64,000 nt of DNA from NCBI RefSeq assembly GCF_008065375.1, contig NZ_VJYI01000003.1:496001-560000 (forward strand). The letters run 5' to 3'. Under the pieces are notes generated by a model. That model saw nothing but the letters and a program-made list of their open reading frames with translations, was not told where the DNA came from and did no database searches. Of the stretch, positions 9,201 through 16,771 are shown piece after piece. This DNA is from Nonomuraea sp. SYSU D8015 (GTDB taxonomy: Bacteria; Actinomycetota; Actinomycetes; Streptosporangiales; Streptosporangiaceae). Position 1 is the stretch's first letter, and the number at the start of each line of letters is the position of its first letter. Made by a program: the position numbers and the translations under genes.

Positions 9201-10183
9201 GCCCGGTAGACGACGTTGCGCTCGACGAGGGCGCCGCGCACGTTGGTGAGGTACATGCCGTTGCACCCGTACGCCGTGTCGGCCTGGGTGACGTAGTTGT
9301 TCCTGATGACAACGTTGGTGTGGGGTGTGAACTTCGGGTCGTCGGGGCTCGTGCGGGTGCCCCAGCCGGTCGGCGTCGCGATCGTCTCGCCGGCGTCGTT
9401 CTTGCCGTCGCCGGTGTACTGCTTGACGACGATGCCCGCGAACGACGTGTTGCGTACCGTGGAGTTCTGGATCACCACGTCGTTGAGCACGGTGGCCCGG
9501 TCCGGCGGGTTGCGGACGTCCGGCACGGTGGTGTCGAAGACGATGCCGCCGGTCTTCTTCGAGCCGTCCCAGCCGGTCTGGAACCGCACGCCCGGCGCGT
9601 TGTTCTCGACGCTGCCGCCGATCCAGTTGACCTGGCCGGTGACGTCGTGCACGTCCACGCCGTCGATGACGAACCCGTCGAGGGTCTGGCTGTTGTCGCC
9701 CGAGACGTGGATGCCGCGCAGGTCGCGCAGGTTCTCGCCGGGCGTGCCGGTGACGGGGACCTCGTTGGTGACCTCCAGGTTGCGGATCGTCCAGTGCTCC
9801 TGGTTGAACAGCCGGACGGCGTCGGCGACCTGGCCCGCGCCGTCGATGCGGGGTTTGCCGCCCTCGCCGTAGCGGTCGACGGTGATGGGGGCGCCGCTCT
9901 CGCCCGAGCCCTTGGGCCAGAGCTGCCCGGCCCACCGCTGACCGGCCCGCAGCAGGATGCGGTCGCCGGGCGCGAACGTGGTGGCGTTCACCTTGGCCAG
10001 GCTCTTCCAGGCGTGCGCCTCGTCCAGGCCGGAGGCCGCGTCGTCGCCGGCGGCGGCGTCGACGTAGTAGGTCCTGCCCGCCTGCGCCGACGCGGAGGCG
10101 GGCTGGGCGGGCAGGGCGAGCGCCGCGACCATGGCGGCGGCCGACATCATGCGCAAGAGGGTCAGCGTGCGGATGAGGGGCAT
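6233..10183 (-). CDS. Secreted multidomain right-handed beta-helix protein, probable polysaccharide lyase or hydrolase
   Basis: 1316 residues with a signal peptide (cleavage near ASASAQAG). Residues about 35-560 begin with the YYVDAAAGDDAASGLDEAHA block and carry repeated NN/N-x-I strand motifs of a parallel beta-helix, as in families PL1, PL9 and related pectin- or alginate-acting proteins. Two carboxypeptidase-regulatory-like beta modules follow (each with GATVTV and GADG), then a laminin-G/concanavalin-like module (DLIAVHDFDDLPAG onwards). Cadherin-like strands come next (LSALVPDAGTLDPAFDPDVR). The end is a pair of Ig-like modules resembling the chitinase A N-terminal domain (MNLWHGVNAS and MNMWWGTNAT). 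ATG 10183 follows AGGAG. The substrate is not shown by sequence; the helix could be catalytic or binding. Confidence 0.8.
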   Translation of the reverse strand: MPLIRTLTLLRMMSAAAMVAALALPAQPASASAQAGRTYYVDAAAGDDAASGLDEAHAWKSLAKVNATTFAPGDRILLRAGQRWAGQLWPKGSGESGAPITVDRYGEGGKPRIDGAGQVADAVRLFNQEHWTIRNLEVTNEVPVTGTPGENLRDLRGIHVSGDNSQTLDGFVIDGVDVHDVTGQVNWIGGSVENNAPGVRFQTGWDGSKKTGGIVFDTTVPDVRNPPDRATVLNDVVIQNSTVRNTSFAGIVVKQYTGDGKNDAGETIATPTGWGTRTSPDDPKFTPHTNVVIRNNYVTQADTAYGCNGMYLTNVRGALVERNVVYRAGTSGIETYYADDVTFQFNEVYETQQKAGGADSNGIDPDKGTTRQVVQYNYLHGNGDGVLLCQFAFGDAIVRNNVIASNTRYQIYLHSDRAATAKIYNNTIYNDKSAYLIYGYGSYLEARYDITNNLLYSTRAAATLTTSPTITYSHNLYGGADLAVPASDKDAVVAGPRFADAPLDGPHGTPETGPQLATAHGLRVTSGSQAIDTGAEITGNGGRDYAGATLYNGGPDIGAFEYATAEGATTESVIGTVRSPSGAPISGATVTVTSSGAGVTATTGADGRFALHAIPFADGVRVTAARNGYAGATTTVDVRFGNVATVHLTLASTSVVGSVTGRVLDQAAQPLPGATVTVKDGDQALATATSGADGGFTAENVPMGEGYTIRAEAGGHVAATRSGLKVEPATATDAGALLLVRPTPDLIAVHDFDDLPAGPLTSGNGLTVSAAGGSVEVTGDKTARLTRTANSGSTSLAQAFALKGIVTVEASVMSPQAHTSGNHWWAVPYVRGPGGQNAVSVAFTKNTIVAYAGTTTKTLGSYEPGRRYHVAAVIDTVNQRFDLLIDGRRALDDAAFRNPMDTVAQIDYYANSSNYGAIDLDDIRVSQGVGLARDDTALLSVDTGEGAPEDMMLEVPARVAEVEVTAVARSPFARSVAIDGERTEGARATRRITLGDTGADVRIVVTAEDGTEGGHTLQIKRRPLAQDTTLSALVPDAGTLDPAFDPDVRAYTLAVPGDRVAFTPTALNPKAAVTVQGHPVTTGTKSPAIPIPAEVTIKVVSEDGTADATYEVTVTGPGLPQDGATAPPATAALSTTSGWEHGLHDGTYDVTMNLWHGVNASVFVLYENGKEIARRDLTPKTPSAQKTSIPVTGRGNGTYVYTGELLNQAGRTATTSVKVEVEDANPGEPVLGSDNWDGDGDYTIRMNMWWGTNATAYRLYEDGVLVDTQRLAADTPDAQSAATSLTGRSAGTHTYVAELVNAAGATRSEPLTLVTK

Positions 10184-10227
10184 CGCCGTACTCCTAGGTG
10201 GGGGGTGAGGGTGTCCCGGCGGGTGTT

Positions 10228-10953
10228 TCAGTGCACGATCGGGTGGGCGACGTCGTGGGCGCGCAGGTGGCCGCACATGCCCCACCGCTGCTGCGGCGGG
10301 CTCTCCATCAGCGCGGACCGCTGGAGGTGCGAGCCGTCGCCGCGGTCGAGGGCGTCGAGGATCTCCGCGGTGCGGCGGGTCTCCTGGGCGACCGTGCTCT
10401 CCCAGATCTCCCGCCAGCCCGCGACCTTGGGCCGGACCAGGGTGACCGCGCTGTCGTAGAAGCGCCGCAGTTCCGCGGGGTCGCCCGCCAGCCGCAGGAA
10501 GCCTTCCACGGCCAGCTCACGCCGCCGCGCGACCGCCTCCTCGACGTCCGCCGCGGGCCCACCGACGGGCCCACCGACGGGCCCACTGATGGGCAGGGCT
10601 GCGGCCTCCCGGTAGCGGTCGGGGTCGGCCACGATCTCGGGCGGGAACGTCATGACCGCGTCGCCGGCCTCGGGCAGGCCGGCGTTCGACATGACGACCA
10701 CGACCTCCAGGCCGCCCTTGTTGATCGCCCGGTGAATGGTGCCGGGCGTGAACCACACGGTCGAGCCGGCGCTCAGCTCCGTCTCGCGCAGGCCGTTCAT
10801 GTCGAGGGTCTGGAGCGCGCCGCGGCCGCCGACGACGACGTACGCCTCGGTGGAGGCGGTGTGCAGATGCGGCGTGCCGCCCTCCAGGCCGTCGGCGCAC
10901 GCTCCCGTGTAGACCGTCAGCCGGCTGATCGACGTGCCGCCGGGGAAGGTCAT
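10228..10953 (-). CDS. Cupin-domain protein
   Basis: A 241-residue cytosolic protein. Residues 1-110 form a cupin barrel with the two metal motifs: GGTPHLHTASTEAYVVVGGRG (H, H, E) and the later PGTIHRAINKGG. The C-terminal half is a helical region with no recognised domain, after a short Gly-Pro repeat (ISGPVGGPVGGP). ATG 10953 overlaps the upstream stop (ATGA). Cupins in sugar-utilisation operons often act as sugar isomerases, epimerases or lyases on uronates; here that is inference from context. Confidence 0.8.
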   Translation of the reverse strand: MTFPGGTSISRLTVYTGACADGLEGGTPHLHTASTEAYVVVGGRGALQTLDMNGLRETELSAGSTVWFTPGTIHRAINKGGLEVVVVMSNAGLPEAGDAVMTFPPEIVADPDRYREAAALPISGPVGGPVGGPAADVEEAVARRRELAVEGFLRLAGDPAELRRFYDSAVTLVRPKVAGWREIWESTVAQETRRTAEILDALDRGDGSHLQRSALMESPPQQRWGMCGHLRAHDVAHPIVH

Positions 10954-11855
10954 GCCAGCGCCGCCCGTCCCTGCTTGGCCAGCTGCGCCGTGCCGTCCTC
11001 GCCGCGGTCGCCGTCGGCGATCACGACCGCGTACCTGAAGCGGAGCTTCTCGCCGTCCGGCAGCGGCACCTCCTCGCTGAAGAACGGCGCCGGGCACAGG
11101 CACGCGAAGTCCTCGCTGCGCGCGAACCACTGCGGCGGGTGCTGCGGGTTCGCGGCGTCGTCGACCATGACGACCGTCGAGCGGTCGCCGGTCTCGTCGT
11201 GCCTGCCGCGGAAGGCGAACCAGTCGGCCCGCGTGCCGCGCAGCTCGTCGCCGCCCGCCCCTTCCGGCGACTGGATGATCCCGCCGGTGAACGACCGGGG
11301 GCCGCGCCAGAACAGGCCGCCGTAGCCGGCGTTCTCGCGGCCCTTCGTGGTCGGGGAGCCGAAGTCGAGCGTGCCGCCGGACACGTTCGTCATCTCCGTC
11401 TCGAACACCAGCGCCCAGGCCGTGTCGTCCAGGACGGTCGCGGCCAGCGAGCGCCGCTCCTCGATGACCGGGGCGCCGGCCTGGGAGGACCAGTCGAGCG
11501 TGTGCCCGATCTCGACGCGGTCGTCGCCGGCGGTCAGCGTGGTCATCTCGCGGTGCGTGGCGCTGCCGTTGTTGTCGAGCTGCACGTAGCCCTTGCCGGT
11601 CACGTACGTCGGGCCGCCCCAGAAGTTGTGCTCGCCCACGTGCGGCAGCGACCAGGCGATGCCCTTGTGCCAGACGTGGTCGTGCGGCCGGAACAACGAC
11701 ACCAGCCGGCCGCCGAGCGTCCTGATCGGATGCAGGTACGGCTTTGGCGACTCCAGCACCGGCGTGTCCGGGCGGTAGACGTAGCTGAACAGCTCGACGT
11801 CGCCCGCCGACACGCCGACCGACCGGCCGAGCGCGTGATCAACCTGCAGGGTCAC
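10950..11855 (-). CDS. DUF6807 (PmoA-like) family protein
   Basis: About 301 residues without signal peptide. RPYLHPIRT-type sequence (KPYLHPIRTLGGRLVSLFRP), the HDHVWHKGIAWSLPHV block and NFWGGPTYV are the signature of the DUF6807 family, misleadingly called methane oxygenase PmoA in databases. The family is found in carbohydrate-utilisation loci next to Gfo/Idh/MocA oxidoreductases, exactly as here, and is not a methane monooxygenase. GTG at 11855 overlaps the upstream stop (GTGA) and has GGTGAGG upstream; an in-frame ATG at 11876 is less likely. The reaction is undefined. Confidence 0.8.
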   Translation of the reverse strand: MTLQVDHALGRSVGVSAGDVELFSYVYRPDTPVLESPKPYLHPIRTLGGRLVSLFRPHDHVWHKGIAWSLPHVGEHNFWGGPTYVTGKGYVQLDNNGSATHREMTTLTAGDDRVEIGHTLDWSSQAGAPVIEERRSLAATVLDDTAWALVFETEMTNVSGGTLDFGSPTTKGRENAGYGGLFWRGPRSFTGGIIQSPEGAGGDELRGTRADWFAFRGRHDETGDRSTVVMVDDAANPQHPPQWFARSEDFACLCPAPFFSEEVPLPDGEKLRFRYAVVIADGDRGEDGTAQLAKQGRAALA

Positions 11856-12952
11856 TTGTTCCTCACCTTTTCCCATGGGGTTCCCGTGCCCTCCATCGTC
11901 CGGGCGAACGGGCTGTCGGCAGTGATCTGTCCGCTTCGCACGCGCTCGCCGGTGAAGGCGGAGGCGTACAGGGCGGCGATGAACTCCATCGTCCGCCTGG
12001 CGTCCCCGGCGGTGACCGGGGGCGCCTGGCCCTGGTCGAGGGCGTCGAGCACGGCGGCGAACCAGCCCTCGTGGCTGCTCGGCACGGTGCTGCGACCCTG
12101 TGTCCAGAGGTCGGCCACGTTCTCGTGGCCGGGCGCGGGGGTGATCGTCCAGTCGTCGTCGGTGTAGCCGTACAGGTGCTCGACCTCGACCGTGGCGTGC
12201 TCGTAGTCGAAGCGCAGCTCGGAGGTCTGGCGCGGCGACACCACCGAGTTGACGACAGTGGCGACCGCGCCGTTCTCGAACGTCACCAGCGCCATCGACA
12301 CGTCTTCAGTGTCGACGGAGCGGGCCCGGCGGGCGGCCGTCGCCGTGACCTCATGCCATGGGCCGAGCACCGACAGGAGCAGGTCGAACTGGTGGATGCC
12401 GTGTCCCATCGTCGGGCCGCCGCCCTCCGACCCCCAGGTGCCGCGCCACGGGACGGCGTAGTAGGACTCGTCGCGGTACCACTGGGTGAGGCAGGTCGCC
12501 AGCAGCGGGCGGCCCAGGTCACCGGCGTCCTGCAGGCGGCGCAGGCGCAGCGCGCCCGCGCCGAAGCGATGCTGCAGGACGGTCGCGACGTGCGCCGTCG
12601 ATCGGCTCTCCGCCTCGATCAGCGTGTCGAACTCGGCCAGCGACAGCGTCGGCGGCTTCTCCACTAAGGCCGTCGCGCCCGCCTCCAGGCATTCGACGGC
12701 CTGCGGCGCGTGCAGCCGCGGCGGCGTGCACAGGTGGACGAGGTCCACCTGCTCCTCCCGCAGCAGCTCGGTCAGGCTCCCGTGAGCCCGCGGGACGTCC
12801 CAGGTCCCCGCGAACTCCTTGGCCCGGCCGAGATCCACGTCGGCCACGGCGACGAGCGTCGCCCTGCCGCCGGAGGCGGCGATGGCCCGGGCATGGGCGG
12901 TGGCGATCCCACCGGTGCCGACGACGGCGGCCCGGTAGCTGGGTTGAGACAA
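11852..12952 (-). CDS. Gfo/Idh/MocA-family NAD(P)-dependent oxidoreductase
   Basis: 366 residues. An N-terminal Rossmann domain (YRAAVVGTGGIATAHARAI, then LVAVADVD) precedes the family motif EKPPTLSLAEFD. The alpha/beta substrate domain has GGGPTMGHGIHQFDLLLSVL, whose H-x-x-D residues match the catalytic histidine region. Such enzymes oxidise or epimerise sugars and inositols. It begins with TTG at 12952, supported by AGGAG 8 bases upstream, and lies 26 bases after the binding-protein gene, so it is part of the importer operon and probably acts on the imported sugar. Confidence 0.9.
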   Translation of the reverse strand: MSQPSYRAAVVGTGGIATAHARAIAASGGRATLVAVADVDLGRAKEFAGTWDVPRAHGSLTELLREEQVDLVHLCTPPRLHAPQAVECLEAGATALVEKPPTLSLAEFDTLIEAESRSTAHVATVLQHRFGAGALRLRRLQDAGDLGRPLLATCLTQWYRDESYYAVPWRGTWGSEGGGPTMGHGIHQFDLLLSVLGPWHEVTATAARRARSVDTEDVSMALVTFENGAVATVVNSVVSPRQTSELRFDYEHATVEVEHLYGYTDDDWTITPAPGHENVADLWTQGRSTVPSSHEGWFAAVLDALDQGQAPPVTAGDARRTMEFIAALYASAFTGERVRSGQITADSPFARTMEGTGTPWEKVRNK

Positions 12953-12978
12953 GGTGATGACTCCTGGTTGAAGGGGGA

Positions 12979-14262
12979 TCAGGCGCCGTCGATCTCCGTC
13001 TGCAGCTCCTTGATGAACGACTTGGCGGCCTGCTCCGGCGTGAGCCGGTCGAACAGCACCTCTTCGGTGTGCCGTTTGATGATGGCTTCGAGATTACTGG
13101 CGCCGTTCGGGGTCACCCTGGGCGCGGTGCCGACTTTGATCGTGTCCAGGAACTCGACCGCCGCCTTGTCGGTCTCCCCCAGCTTCGGGGTGATGGCGGC
13201 GCGGATCTTCGTGTTCGCGGGGACGCCGCGGTCGGTCAGCAGGATGTTCGCCGCCTCCTCGCTGTTGGCCAGGAAGTCCACGAACACCGCGGCCTCGGCC
13301 GGGTGCTTGCTCCGCGAGGAGATCGACCAGAACATCGAGGGCTTGTAGTACGCGGCCGGGGAGGACGCCTGGGACTCGCCGGGGAGCCTGAGCAGCTTCA
13401 GCTTGGAGCCGCTGGCCGCCGACAGCGACGTGAGCTGGGTGTTCCACCAGGTGGCGAAGACGGAGGCGTTGGTGGCCGTGCCGGACTGGTCCAGCGGGCC
13501 GCCGGCCCGCTCGATGGTCACCGACGGCGCCGGGGAGACGCCGGACTTGGCCAGGTCCTTGATGAAGGTCCAGTAGCTCGCCAGGACGTTCTCCGGCACG
13601 GCGACCTTGCCTGCCACGTCGAACAGGGCGGCGCCGTTCTGCCGGGCCCAGATGTTGAGACTGCCGGCGTCGAAGCCGAAGGACTGGACGCCGGTGACCT
13701 TGCCGCCGCCCGCCTTCGACACCTCGGCGCCGGCCTTCTTGAAGTCGTCCCAGGACCAGGTGCCGTCGTCCGGGAGCTTGATCTTGAACTGGTCGAGGAG
13801 GTCGGTGTTGGCGACGATCGCGTACGTGCTCAGTCCGACGGGGATCGCGTACTGCTTGCCCTTGACGATGCCGGTGTCCAGGGCGGACTTGTCGAAGTCG
13901 GCGGTCTTGAGGTGTTTCGTGGCGGTCCCGAGGTCGAGGAGGGCGCCGCGCTCGGCGTACGAGGCGAGGTAGAGCTCGTCCATCTGGATGACGTCGGGCG
14001 CGTCGTTGGCGGCCACGGTGGTCGCCAGGCTCTCCCAATAGCCGTTCCAGTCCTTGAACTCGCCTTTGACGGTGATGTTCGGGTGCTTCTTCTGGAAGAG
14101 ATCGATGACCTGCTGCGTGCGCTTGTGCCGCTCGTCCGCGCCCCACCAGGTGAAGCGGAGGGTGACCGGCTCCTTCGACAGCTCTTGACCGGCGCTTCCG
14201 CCGCCGCTGCCGCAGGCGGTGAGCATGAGTGCCGCCGCGGCGGCAAGGGCGATTCGTCTCAT
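12979..14262 (-). CDS. Carbohydrate ABC transporter substrate-binding lipoprotein
   Basis: 427 residues. The N-terminal signal ends in the lipobox LTAC (residues 14-17), so it is anchored to the membrane by a lipidated cysteine. The mature part is a family-1 extracellular solute-binding protein: VTLRFTWWGADERHKRTQQV, NDAPDVIQMDELYLASYAER and IPVGLSTYAIVANTDLL are characteristic. It supplies sugar to the two permeases upstream in the operon. No ATPase is encoded nearby; actinobacteria commonly share one MsiK-type ATPase among such importers. The ligand is unknown, plausibly the product of the secreted beta-helix enzyme. Confidence 0.92.
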   Translation of the reverse strand: MRRIALAAAAALMLTACGSGGGSAGQELSKEPVTLRFTWWGADERHKRTQQVIDLFQKKHPNITVKGEFKDWNGYWESLATTVAANDAPDVIQMDELYLASYAERGALLDLGTATKHLKTADFDKSALDTGIVKGKQYAIPVGLSTYAIVANTDLLDQFKIKLPDDGTWSWDDFKKAGAEVSKAGGGKVTGVQSFGFDAGSLNIWARQNGAALFDVAGKVAVPENVLASYWTFIKDLAKSGVSPAPSVTIERAGGPLDQSGTATNASVFATWWNTQLTSLSAASGSKLKLLRLPGESQASSPAAYYKPSMFWSISSRSKHPAEAAVFVDFLANSEEAANILLTDRGVPANTKIRAAITPKLGETDKAAVEFLDTIKVGTAPRVTPNGASNLEAIIKRHTEEVLFDRLTPEQAAKSFIKELQTEIDGA

Positions 14263-14282
14263 GATGGTTCCTCTTCGGGGGG

Positions 14283-15110
14283 TTACTTGCCGCCGGTGGT
14301 GGCGATGCCTCGGATGAGGTAGCGCTGGCCGACCAGGAAGGCGAGGAAGACCGGAGCCAGGGACACGACGCTCATGGCGAACATGGATCCCCAGGAGGTC
14401 TGAACGGTGGCGTCCACGAAGGAGCGCAGCGCCACCGGCACGGTGTACATCTCCGGGTCCGTCAGGTAGATGAGCTGGCCGAAGAAGTCGTTCCACGTCC
14501 AGATGAAGGTGAAGATCACGGTCGTGGCGAGGGCCGGCAGCATCAGGGGCAGGATGATCCGCAGGAAGATGCGGGCGTGGCCGCAACCGTCGATCCTGGC
14601 CGCCTCGTCCAGCTCGCGGGGCAGCCCGCGGATGAACTGCACCATGAGGAAGACGAAGAACGCGTCGGTGGCCAGGAACTTCGGCACCACCAGCGGCAGG
14701 AACGTGTTCACCCAGTCCAGCTGGGAGAACATGATGTACTGCGGGACGATGATCACGTGGATCGGCAGCATGATCGTGCCGAGCATGATGGCGAACCACA
14801 GGCGCTTGCCGGTGAAGTCGAGCCTGGCGAACGCGTACGCCGCCATCGAGCAGGACACCAGGTTGCCGATGATGCAGGCCAGCACCAGGATCGCCGAGTT
14901 GGCCAGATAGTGGCCGAACGGGGAGGCCAGGGCGTTCCAGCCTTCGCCGTAATTCTGGATCTGGAGGCTGTCGAGGATCAGGCCGGGGCGGCGGAAGATC
15001 TCGTTGTTGGGCCGCAGGCTGCTGACCACCATCCAGAGCACCGGGTAGAGCATCACCAGGGCCAGCAGGAGCAGGCCGGCGTGCCTCAGCAGTTTGCGCA
15101 GCTCAGTCAT
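14283..15110 (-). CDS. Carbohydrate ABC transporter permease, MalG type
   Basis: 275 residues, six predicted membrane helices. The EAA loop reads ELDEAARIDGCGHARIFLRI, coupling to the ATPase, and the N-terminus has the MalG-type LYPVLWMVVSSLRPNNEIF. ATG 15110 lies inside the end of the MalF-type gene (8-base overlap), so translation is coupled. Together with the adjacent permease it forms the channel of the importer. Confidence 0.92.
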   Translation of the reverse strand: MTELRKLLRHAGLLLLALVMLYPVLWMVVSSLRPNNEIFRRPGLILDSLQIQNYGEGWNALASPFGHYLANSAILVLACIIGNLVSCSMAAYAFARLDFTGKRLWFAIMLGTIMLPIHVIIVPQYIMFSQLDWVNTFLPLVVPKFLATDAFFVFLMVQFIRGLPRELDEAARIDGCGHARIFLRIILPLMLPALATTVIFTFIWTWNDFFGQLIYLTDPEMYTVPVALRSFVDATVQTSWGSMFAMSVVSLAPVFLAFLVGQRYLIRGIATTGGK

Positions 15111-16044
15111 CGTAAACGACCCAGAATTTCGCGGCCCAGAAGTTGATGGCGGTGAACGCGGCGATGATGACGAGGAGCAGCCAGGCGAGGGCGGAGGCGT
15201 ACCCCATGTCGAAATTTCCGAATCCGCGCTGGTAGAGGTAGAGCGTGTAGAAAAGGGTGGAGTCCGACGGCCCGCCGCTGCCGCCCGAGACCACGAACGC
15301 CTGCGTGAACGACTGGAACGCGTGGATGACCTGCAAGACCAGGTTGAAGAAGACGATCGGCGACAGCAGCGGGATCGTGATCCTCCTGAACTGGGTCCAC
15401 TTGCCTGCCCCGTCCGTGGCCGCGGCCTCGTAGTACATCGCGGGGATCTGGCGCAGGCCCGCCAGGAAGATCACCATGGGGGCGCCGAACGTCCACACGT
15501 TCAGGACGATCAGCGTCGACAGCGCGCTGTCGGGGTCGGAGATCCAACCCTTGCCCTCGATGCCGGCCATGGACAACACCTGGTTGAACAGGCCGTCGGC
15601 GCCGAAGATCTGCCGCCACAGCACCGCGATGGCCACGGAGGAGCCGAGCAGGGACGGCAGATAGAACGCCGACCGGTAGAACGCCAGACCGCGCAGGCCC
15701 TTGTCGAGCAGGAGGGCCAGCGCCAGGGCGCAGGCCAGCTGCAGCGGGACGGAGACGAGGACGTAGACCAGCGTCACGCCGAGCGCCTTGTGCAGGCGGG
15801 CGTCGCCGAGCATCCGCATCCAGTTGTCCAGGCCGTTGAAGACCGGTGGCTGGATCAGGTTGTAGTCGGTGAAGCCCAGCACGAACGAGGCGGCGATGGG
15901 GCCGGCCGTGATGAACAGCAGGCCCGCGAACCAGGGCAGCAGGAACGCGAACGCGGCCTTGTTGTCCTTCTTGGGTTCTCGTGCGACGCCGAGGGTTCCG
16001 CGGCTGCCCTTGCGCATGCGCTGGAGCTCGCCGAGAGCGCTCAC
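15103..16044 (-). CDS. Carbohydrate ABC transporter permease, MalF type
   Basis: 313 residues with six membrane helices after a 25-residue basic N-terminus. The EAA loop YYEAAATDGAGKWTQFRRIT and the segment FYRSAFYLPSLLGSSVAIAV are typical of family-1 sugar permeases. It begins with GTG at 16044, preceded by GAGGAGG, and is the first gene of the operon that runs to the LacI gene at 5187. A good promoter lies 80-110 bases upstream. Confidence 0.92.
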   Translation of the reverse strand: MSALGELQRMRKGSRGTLGVAREPKKDNKAAFAFLLPWFAGLLFITAGPIAASFVLGFTDYNLIQPPVFNGLDNWMRMLGDARLHKALGVTLVYVLVSVPLQLACALALALLLDKGLRGLAFYRSAFYLPSLLGSSVAIAVLWRQIFGADGLFNQVLSMAGIEGKGWISDPDSALSTLIVLNVWTFGAPMVIFLAGLRQIPAMYYEAAATDGAGKWTQFRRITIPLLSPIVFFNLVLQVIHAFQSFTQAFVVSGGSGGPSDSTLFYTLYLYQRGFGNFDMGYASALAWLLLVIIAAFTAINFWAAKFWVVYDD

Positions 16045-16126
16045 GCGGGCCTCCTCGACGCGATCATCCGTGACCTCCTGTCACTGGGAGACGGGGTCCG
16101 CCCGGGCTCCGGAAAACGTATTCCGC

Positions 16127-16155
16127 AGTTTGCATGCTGGTCACGCAAGCGTCAA
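16127..16155 (-). promoter_or_regulatory. Probable promoter of the sugar-importer operon with overlapping inverted repeat
   Basis: On the minus strand TTGACG (16155-16150) and CAAACT (16132-16127) are separated by 17 bases, a good vegetative sigma pattern. The -35 hexamer merges into ACGCTTGCGT, a short inverted repeat that a LacI-type repressor could bind. The predicted transcript start lies about 75 bases before the GTG. Assignment to either LacI protein is inference. Confidence 0.55.
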
Positions 16156-16723
16156 GAGCGCTACGGTGCCTGTGATCACGGGGCCCGTCACGCGGTGTGA
16201 GCGGTCGGCCGATTGACGGCCGGCATCCCGTTACACCACTGCGACCTGCACGAATGCTCGCGGCATGGGTGGGCGAAGTCGCGGTACAGACGCCGGCGCT
16301 TGGCCGCGACGCAGCCCCGCACCCCTGTCACCACCCCCGTCGGCCCGCCGCCGGGGCACTCCGGCCGCACACCGCACAGCGGCCCTCGACGAAAGGAGCG
16401 GCCATTACGGACAGTAACAATACGACCGGCACAAACACCGCCTGCCCCGCATCGCGCCGACGCCTCGGCACGGACGCTGTCGCGCCGGAGGGAACGCGGT
16501 GCGGCGGGGGCCGCGGTGCGGCGGGCGCCGTCACGTCACGCCCAGGCACACGTGGCGGGACCACACCCAGGCCCACCGCAGGCCGGCGCACGTCAACGGC
16601 GCGTCCCGGCGCGGCGGCGCGGCGGGTCCAAGCGGCGGGGCGACGCAGCGGGTAGACGGGCGACGGCGGTGCGCGCTGAAGCGGCGACAATCGGGCGCGC
16701 GCCGGTGTGGCGGATCGGCGGGG
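16156..16723. other. Intergenic region without recognisable gene
   Basis: Some 570 bases between the importer promoter and the upstream LacI gene. Open frames exist on both strands but show only composition-driven Arg/Pro/Gly translations. No terminator, RNA gene or clear operator was found. Confidence 0.45.
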
Positions 16724-16771
16724 CGATGTCGGTCAGGGGCGATGTCGGTCAGCGGCGATGTCGGTCAGGGG
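16724..16771. repeat. Three-copy 16-bp tandem repeat across the LacI stop codon
   Basis: Three direct copies of CGATGTCGGTCAGGGG (16724-16739, 16740-16755 with one change, 16756-16771). The stop codon of the minus-strand LacI gene (TCA at 16765-16767) lies in the third copy, and each other copy carries the same TCA. The array looks like slippage expansion of the gene's 3' end. Confidence 0.85.

Noticed and set aside
10950..11855. Annotation as methane monooxygenase subunit PmoA.
   Set aside because: The DUF6807 family shares only the database name; no membrane helices or copper ligands of true PmoA are present and the context is sugar metabolism.
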